Positions 6,526-10,842 of a DNA stretch of 10,842 nt are shown in pieces. A program made the position numbers and the translations under genes. The notes beneath the pieces were generated by a model. It made no database searches and was not told the DNA's origin. It saw only the letters and a program-made list of their open reading frames with translations. The stretch lies in the NCBI GenBank assembly GCA_003136335.1, contig PLEA01000685.1, positions 1 through 10,842 of the forward strand, read 5' to 3'. Source of the stretch: Acidobacteriaceae bacterium. GTDB lineage: Bacteria > Acidobacteriota > Terriglobia > Terriglobales > SbA1. The first letter of the stretch is position 1, and every line of letters begins with the position of its first letter.

Positions 6526-7935
6526 CTATCTGGGCGGGCCGGTATGGATTTCTTGCGATGCAGGCTTCGCGCCCACGTCGGAAGTGTTTGGATCAGCGCT
6601 CCATCCGGGCAGGTAGGTGCTGCCAGTGATCAAACGCGCGCCGCGTTCGTAGGTGACATAGGAACATGCCCATTGGATGAAAACTAGGAGACGGTTGCGG
6701 AAGCCGATAAGAAAAAGAATGTGAACGAATAGCCAGGCGAGCCACGCGACGAAGCCGGAGATGTGGATTTTGCCGAACTCGGCCACTGCTGCGGCGCGGC
6801 CGATGGTAGCCAGGCTGCCTTTGTCCCAGTAGCGGAACGGAGGACGGGAGTCAAAATCCCCGCCCTCTCGCAAAGAACGCGAGAAGGACGGGGCACCCAC
6901 AGACAAATCTGTGTGCGAGTCCAGTTCTTGGCGAATCGCTTTGGCGACGAAGCGGCCTTGCTGGATGGCCACCGGGGCGACGCCAGGAAGCATTTTGCCT
7001 TGCGCATCTTTCACCGCGGCGAGATCGCCGAATACGAAGACTTCCGGATACCCAGCAACGCTGAGGTCGGGGTGCACGAGCACGCGTCCAGCGCGATCGA
7101 CCGGTGCGCCCAGCATTTTGCCTAGCGGGGAGGCGGCGACCCCTGCTGCCCACAGGACCACCGTTGCAGGAAGCCGCGTTTTTCCTGAATAGACAGCGCC
7201 GGGTTCAATCTGAGTCACAGTTGTCGATGTGCGGACTTCGACTCCCAGACGATTCAGCTGTTCCTGTGCGCTGCGCGACAGATCTTCCGCGTAAGCCGGG
7301 AGGACGCGCGGACCGCCTTCGATCAGCAGGATGTGCGTGCGGGCGGGATCGATGGAGCGGAATTCATGGGCGAGTGCGTGGCGGGCGATCTCGGCGAGAG
7401 TGCCGGCCAGTTCGACTCCTGTTGGCCCACCGCCGACCACCACGAAGTTGAGGGGAACCTCGGTCTCGGCGGTCTCGGCGGTCGCGGCTTGCCGCTCCGC
7501 CAACTCGAAGGCGAGGAGTACGCGGCGGCGAATTTCGAGCGCGTCTTCAATAGTCTTGAGGCCGGGGGCGTAAGGTTCCCAATCGTCGTGTCCGAAGTAG
7601 GAGTGGCCCGCACCCGCGGCGACGATCAGATAGTCGTAGGGAATGTCGGTGTCAGAGGTCTTCACGGTGCGACGGTCCAGGTCGCATCCGCTGACTTCGG
7701 CCATGAGCACTTCGACGTTTTTGTGGGAGCGAAGAATGGAACGGATGGGAGCGGCGATCTCTCCCGGGGAAAGTCCGGCAGTGGCCACCTGGTAAAGAAG
7801 AGGCTGGAAGGTATGGAAATTCTTGCGATCGATGACCGTGATCTGAACCGGCGCCTTAGCCAGCGCCTGTGCCGCATTGAGCCCTCCGAAGCCGGCGCCG
7901 ACGATTACGACTCGAGGTGTCGCCTTGCTATCCAT
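6526..7935 (-). CDS. ndh: Type II NADH dehydrogenase (NDH-2), carrying an in-frame 23-residue insert
   Basis: The 469-residue flavoprotein transfers electrons from NADH to quinone at the inner face of the cytoplasmic membrane without pumping protons. FAD binding is shown by VVIVGAGFGGLNAA (9-22) and VFVFGDLAA (299-307). NADH binding is shown by FVVVGGGPTGVELAG (164-178). The quinone-site motif AIQQG is at 323-327. The block FRYWDKGSLATIGRAAAVAEFGK (367-389) is a family signature. The C-terminal membrane anchor HISGFVAWLAWLFVHILFLIGFRNRLLVFIQWACSYVTYERGARLITG (391-438) has the usual layout of long bacterial NDH-2. Residues 340-362 interrupt the normally short link between RQEL and PFRYWDKG; they are encoded by the palindromic insert at 6848-6921. 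The frame is open upstream to 8358, but the ATG at 7935 opens the FAD motif and avoids overlap with the divergent gene. The Shine-Dalgarno is weak. nfeD follows on the same strand after 102 bases. Confidence 0.96.
   Translation of the reverse strand: MDSKATPRVVIVGAGFGGLNAAQALAKAPVQITVIDRKNFHTFQPLLYQVATAGLSPGEIAAPIRSILRSHKNVEVLMAEVSGCDLDRRTVKTSDTDIPYDYLIVAAGAGHSYFGHDDWEPYAPGLKTIEDALEIRRRVLLAFELAERQAATAETAETEVPLNFVVVGGGPTGVELAGTLAEIARHALAHEFRSIDPARTHILLIEGGPRVLPAYAEDLSRSAQEQLNRLGVEVRTSTTVTQIEPGAVYSGKTRLPATVVLWAAGVAASPLGKMLGAPVDRAGRVLVHPDLSVAGYPEVFVFGDLAAVKDAQGKMLPGVAPVAIQQGRFVAKAIRQELDSHTDLSVGAPSFSRSLREGGDFDSRPPFRYWDKGSLATIGRAAAVAEFGKIHISGFVAWLAWLFVHILFLIGFRNRLLVFIQWACSYVTYERGARLITGSTYLPGWSADPNTSDVGAKPASQEIHTGPPR
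6848..6921. repeat. Palindromic element inserted in frame in ndh, flanked by 5-bp direct repeats
   Basis: Perfect direct repeats GAGTC lie at 6848-6852 and 6917-6921, 69 bp apart (23 codons). Between them is an imperfect palindrome: CCCCG (6858-6862) pairs with CGGGG (6889-6893), CC (6864-6865) with GG (6886-6887), and TCTCGC (6866-6871) with GCGAGA (6879-6884). There is one mismatch, one bulged A (6885) and a 7-base loop. A second hairpin, CACAGA (6898-6903) with TCTGTG (6908-6913), follows at once. Deleting one direct repeat plus the interior joins RQELDS to RPPFRYWDKG, a spacing normal for NDH-2. The arrangement fits a small non-autonomous element with a 5-bp target duplication. Confidence 0.65.
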
Positions 7936-7946
7936 CTTGCCGCGGG

Positions 7947-7976
7947 TTGCTGTTACACGGTCCACCTCTATAAGAT
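7947..7976 (+). promoter_or_regulatory. Putative promoter of the GT-C-like membrane protein gene
   Basis: TTGCTG (7947-7952) and TATAAG (7969-7974) are 16 bases apart; TAAGAT (7971-7976) gives 18. Transcription would start near 7981-7983, only a few bases before the ATG at 7985, giving an almost leaderless mRNA, or a 60-base leader if the ATG at 8045 is the true start. The 49-base gap between the divergent ATGs must also hold the ndh promoter, so the two probably overlap. Confidence 0.4.
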
Positions 7977-7984
7977 TCAGCGCG

Positions 7985-9562
7985 ATGGCAGACGGTTCTA
8001 GAAGTTCGACGCGGGCGGATACTCCGGCCTGGGTTCGAGTGGCGATGCCTTCGGCGGCGGATCTGATTTTCGTCGCGCTGCTGGGTGCGCTTGTGTTCAC
8101 GCCGCTCTCGGTGCGCCTATTGGGCGATGCTGGAATCGGATGGCACATCCGAACCGGGCAGCAGATTGTGGCGACGCATGCCATCCCGCAGGTGGATTCG
8201 TTTTCTTCGACGATGGCAGGGAAGCCGTGGTTTGCCTGGGAGTGGCTGTATGACCTGGTTGTAGGCCAGTTGGAAGCTACGCTGGGACTGAATGGGGTGG
8301 TGTGGTTTACAGCGGTGGTGATCGCGGCGGTGTTCGCGGGGATGTTTCGTTTGCTCATTGCTCGCGGGACGAACGTGCTGGTTGCGCTGGTGCTGCTGCT
8401 GTTCGCGACGTCGGCATCGATGATTCATTTTCTGGCGCGTCCGCATGTGGTGAGTTGGCTCTTCACACTGGCGTGGTTCTGGATCCTCGATTCCTCGGAA
8501 CGAGACTGTTTCGACGGATTTGGCGGGCGGAGACGGCGATGGTTGTGGGCGCTCCCGCTGCTGATGCTGGTATGGGTGAACGTGCACGGCGGGTTTCTCG
8601 TGGGATTTGTACTGTTGGGAATTTTTCTGCTGGGAGCGGTGTGGACTTGGTTTAAAGCAAGCCAGAACCGGATCGAGGAAATGCTGCAGAAGATCGCAGC
8701 AAGGAAAAGGATGCGGAATCTTGCCTGGGTGTCGCTGCTTTCAGCGGCCGCGAGTCTGGTGAATCCTTATGGATGGAAGCTGTATTCACATGTGTATCAC
8801 TATCTGTCGAACCGCTTCCTGATGGATCACATTGATGAGTTTCAGTCGCCTAACTTTCATGGAGTGGCGCAGAAGTGTTTTCTTGCGCTGCTGCCCATCA
8901 CAGTCGCAGTTCTGGCGGTGCGGGGCCGCGAGTTGCGCATGAGCCAAGGGCTGGCGGTTTTGTTCGCCGTGTATGCGGGGCTTTATGCGTCGCGGAACAT
9001 ACCGGTTTCTTCCATTCTGCTGGTCATTGTGGTGGGACCGTTGGTGCCCGCAGCGGGCCTCGCTCGCGGATTCTCTCAGAGAATGGCTGCTATCGAAGTG
9101 GGACTGCGCGGTCACCTGTGGCCGAGTCTTGCGATGATCGTTACATTGGCCATCGCCGCAAACGGCGGACGGGCCGGGTCCAGTGTGTTGATGGATGCGC
9201 ACTTCGATCCTAAGCGGATGCCGGTCGACGCGGTGAATTATCTGGAGAAAAATGAAGTCGCGGGTCCGGTGCTAAGTCCGGACTACTGGGGCGGATTTTT
9301 GATCTATCGCCTTTATCCGAAGTCGCGGGTCGTGGTGGATGACCGGCACGATTTGTACGGGGACGAGTTCTTCAAGTCTTACTTGAAGTTAGTGCACGTG
9401 GAACCGGGTTGGGAGGAATTCCTCGAGACGCATCCGACTTCGTGCGTGCTGCTGCCCAGAAATGCGGCCCTGGCGAACCGTCTGGTCATTACCAAGGGAT
9501 GGAAACAGATTTACGCGGATAATGTGACAATAGCATTTGTGCGGGAACCTGTGAATCGATGA
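7985..9562 (+). CDS. Polytopic membrane protein, GT-C glycosyltransferase-like, function unknown
   Basis: From the ATG at 7985 the product has 525 residues and roughly nine to eleven hydrophobic helices. After the first helix (about 26-45) comes a loop with LLGDAGIGWHIRTGQQIVATHAIP (46-69). Asp48 and His54 there sit where GT-C glycosyltransferases carry an acidic loop motif; then PWFAWEWLYD (81-90). Further conserved-looking loops are WVNVHGGF (197-204), NPYGW (260-264), DEFQSPNF (284-291) and SRNIP (336-340). A C-terminal soluble part (about 405-525) contains SPDYWGGFLIYRLYP and VVDDRHDLYGDEFF. I know similar long membrane proteins from Acidobacteriota only as hypothetical proteins; a lipid-linked sugar transferase role is an inference. 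The ATG at 8045 would also work, since it opens the hydrophobic region; the frame is open back to 7877 but that overlaps ndh. The stop overlaps the next start (ATGA), so both are co-translated. Confidence 0.75.
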   Translation: MADGSRSSTRADTPAWVRVAMPSAADLIFVALLGALVFTPLSVRLLGDAGIGWHIRTGQQIVATHAIPQVDSFSSTMAGKPWFAWEWLYDLVVGQLEATLGLNGVVWFTAVVIAAVFAGMFRLLIARGTNVLVALVLLLFATSASMIHFLARPHVVSWLFTLAWFWILDSSERDCFDGFGGRRRRWLWALPLLMLVWVNVHGGFLVGFVLLGIFLLGAVWTWFKASQNRIEEMLQKIAARKRMRNLAWVSLLSAAASLVNPYGWKLYSHVYHYLSNRFLMDHIDEFQSPNFHGVAQKCFLALLPITVAVLAVRGRELRMSQGLAVLFAVYAGLYASRNIPVSSILLVIVVGPLVPAAGLARGFSQRMAAIEVGLRGHLWPSLAMIVTLAIAANGGRAGSSVLMDAHFDPKRMPVDAVNYLEKNEVAGPVLSPDYWGGFLIYRLYPKSRVVVDDRHDLYGDEFFKSYLKLVHVEPGWEEFLETHPTSCVLLPRNAALANRLVITKGWKQIYADNVTIAFVREPVNR

Positions 9563-10842
9563 GGACCGTGTTTATCAGTTTCCTTGCCTTGTACACGCTG
9601 GCGCTTGCCGGGTGTTCCGGTTCGTCGTCCTCATCTTCCTCTTCCCCCACATCGCCAGGGAATCCCGTGGGTTCGAACCTCACCCCAGTGAGTTCGGATC
9701 CCTACACCGTAGCCCCCGGGCAGCATGCGACAGAAGTCGAGCCCCATATGCTGGCGAACGGAACCACACTGGTGGCGGCGTTTCAGACCGGGCGCATCTC
9801 CCAAGGCGGCGCGACTGCCATTGGATGGGCGACTTCGACCGATGGCGGAACGACCTGGAGCCACGGATTTCTGCCAGGCCTGACGACAGGCGAAGGATCA
9901 GGTCAGTACGACGCCGCCAGCGATCCCGCCGTGGCGTATGACGCGAAGCATGGAATTTGGATGATTGCTTCGTTGCCCCTCTCGAATACTTCCCAGACAC
10001 CGGCTGTGGCGGTGAGCCGGTCCACCGACGGGCTCAACTGGCAGAATCCAGTAAGCGCCGCCCCAACCGCTCTCAGCTCCGATAAGAATTGGATTGTGTG
10101 CGACAGCTGGACAGCAAGCCCACACTATGGAAATTGCCATCTGGAGTGGGACGATCCCCTTAGTGCCGGCGAGATTTTTATGAGTACGGCCGTCGATGGA
10201 GGTCTTAGTTGGGGCGTGCCGACGCCCACCGCGAACTTCGCTGCGGGAATCGGTGGTCAGCCTCTGGTGCAGCCAAATGGAACGGTGGTCGTCCCGGTTG
10301 AAACTACGTTTATGTCGGCCTTCAGTTCGAGCGATGGAGGCGTGAGTTGGACCCCCACGGTGACGATCTCGAACGTTCAATTCCACGCAGATGCCGGAGG
10401 AATCCGCAGCGGACCCTTGCCGTCGGCGGCGGTGGAGGGCGCGGGAAAGGTCTGGGTGGTGTGGGAGGATTGCCGGTTTCGTGCGTTGTGCTCGACCAAC
10501 GACCTCGTCTATAGCACTTCGATGGATGGGCTGAATCGGAGCGCGGTGACGCGCATTCCCATCGATGACACCTCCAGCACCGTGGATCATTTTATCCCGG
10601 GGATGGGGATTGATCCGGCAACTTCCGGCGACGGGGCGCATGTGGCGCTGCACTACTATTACTATTCGCAGAGCAATTGCACGCTATCGACGTGCCAACT
10701 CAGTGTGGGCTTCATTTCTTCGGCGAACGGGGGCTCGACCTGGAATACGCCGGGCACGCTGGCGGGCCCGATGCAGCTGGGCTGGCTGCCGATTTCGCAG
10801 AACGGGCTGATGGTGGGAGATTACATTGCAACCGCCTTTACC
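9559..10842 (+). CDS. Lipoprotein with six Asp-box (BNR) repeats, beta-propeller, partial at its C-terminus
   Basis: The open frame gives 428 residues to the window edge. A lipoprotein signal peptide (MRTVFISFLALYTLALAG) ends in the lipobox LAGC with Cys19, followed by a serine run (22-29) and a Pro/Gly linker typical of surface lipoproteins. Asp-box motifs (S-x-D-x-G-x-x-W) recur at Asp95 (STDGGTTW), Asp157 (STDGLNW), Asp213 (VDGGLSW), Asp259 (SSDGGVSW), Asp323 (SMDGLNR, tryptophan lost) and Asn390 (SANGGSTW). The spacing is about 46-67 residues, so this is probably a sialidase-type propeller. The region 170-186 (CDSWTASPHYGNCHLEW) and the cysteines near 311-314 and 374-379 suggest disulphides. 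I see no FRIP motif or clear arginine triad, so sialidase activity is not supported; binding of glycans or proteins is as likely. Its ATG overlaps the previous stop by four bases, indicating an operon with the GT-C-like gene. Confidence 0.88.
   Translation, partial: MRTVFISFLALYTLALAGCSGSSSSSSSSPTSPGNPVGSNLTPVSSDPYTVAPGQHATEVEPHMLANGTTLVAAFQTGRISQGGATAIGWATSTDGGTTWSHGFLPGLTTGEGSGQYDAASDPAVAYDAKHGIWMIASLPLSNTSQTPAVAVSRSTDGLNWQNPVSAAPTALSSDKNWIVCDSWTASPHYGNCHLEWDDPLSAGEIFMSTAVDGGLSWGVPTPTANFAAGIGGQPLVQPNGTVVVPVETTFMSAFSSSDGGVSWTPTVTISNVQFHADAGGIRSGPLPSAAVEGAGKVWVVWEDCRFRALCSTNDLVYSTSMDGLNRSAVTRIPIDDTSSTVDHFIPGMGIDPATSGDGAHVALHYYYYSQSNCTLSTCQLSVGFISSANGGSTWNTPGTLAGPMQLGWLPISQNGLMVGDYIATAFT

Noticed and set aside
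7877..7984. Upstream start of the GT-C-like gene at 7877
   Set aside because: It would run into the first codons of ndh on the other strand and adds a Pro/Arg/Thr-rich stretch unlike a signal anchor.
7936..8358. N-terminal extension of ndh by 141 codons
   Set aside because: The extension overlaps the divergent membrane-protein gene, has no domain character, and precedes the FAD motif that normally lies at the very N-terminus of NDH-2.
9559..10842. Active sialidase (neuraminidase)
   Set aside because: Asp-boxes show the fold only. I could not find a FRIP motif or a convincing arginine triad, and the C-terminus is missing.
1..10842. CRISPR array, tRNA, rRNA, transposase or prophage gene
   Set aside because: No regularly spaced direct repeats, no tRNA- or rRNA-like sequence and no transposase or phage protein could be recognised on either strand.

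Overview
The window looks like ordinary chromosomal DNA of a soil-type Gram-negative bacterium, most likely a member of the Acidobacteriota. That assignment is inference. It rests on moderately high G+C by eye, exported proteins with clear signal peptides or a lipobox, an acidobacterial-style exported VirB10-like barrel protein, a large membrane protein of a type I associate with that phylum, and several short palindromic sequences that resemble the dispersed repeats of acidobacterial genomes. No rRNA, tRNA, CRISPR array, transposase, phage gene or plasmid gene was seen.

Layout. (1) 1-2102, minus strand: the first 700 codons of a membrane-anchored multi-domain sensor (about 7 TM helices, GAF, PAS, PAS, GAF). 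Its output domain lies beyond the left edge. (2) 2103-2239: a divergent promoter region. (3) 2240-3328, plus: a response regulator with a receiver and an HD-GYP c-di-GMP phosphodiesterase domain, plausibly partner of the sensor. (4) 3417-4055, plus: a secreted glycine-rich barrel protein. (5) 4208-4939, plus: a periplasmic SIMPL (DUF541) protein preceded by a nested stem-loop that touches its Shine-Dalgarno. (6) 4940-5070: a convergent junction with two tandem hairpins. (7) 5071-6423, minus: a membrane-bound NfeD/ClpP-class serine protease. (8) 6526-7935, minus: a type II NADH dehydrogenase. (9) 7985-9562, plus: a polytopic GT-C-like membrane protein. (10) 9559 to the right edge, plus: a lipoprotein with Asp-box (BNR) propeller repeats, overlapping the previous gene by ATGA.

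How the genes work together. The left part is a signalling pair: a sensor with a cysteine-bearing PAS domain, and a c-di-GMP-degrading response regulator transcribed away from it. The middle genes are envelope proteins: exported barrel, SIMPL and NfeD. ndh is a respiratory entry enzyme, followed on the same strand by nfeD after a 102-nt gap. The last two genes are translationally coupled and probably form a cell-surface operon.

The most unusual observation is inside ndh. A palindromic stretch is flanked by a perfect 5-bp direct repeat (GAGTC at 6848-6852 and 6917-6921) exactly 69 bp apart. It adds 23 residues in frame. Removing it on paper gives a join of ordinary type II NADH dehydrogenase spacing. 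It looks like a small palindromic element inserted into a protein-coding gene without breaking it, comparable to the palindromic elements of Rickettsia. Two further repeat-like sequences sit at 5006-5046 and 6424-6449; the latter supplies the ribosome-binding site of nfeD. I did not find a convincing new multi-gene system.
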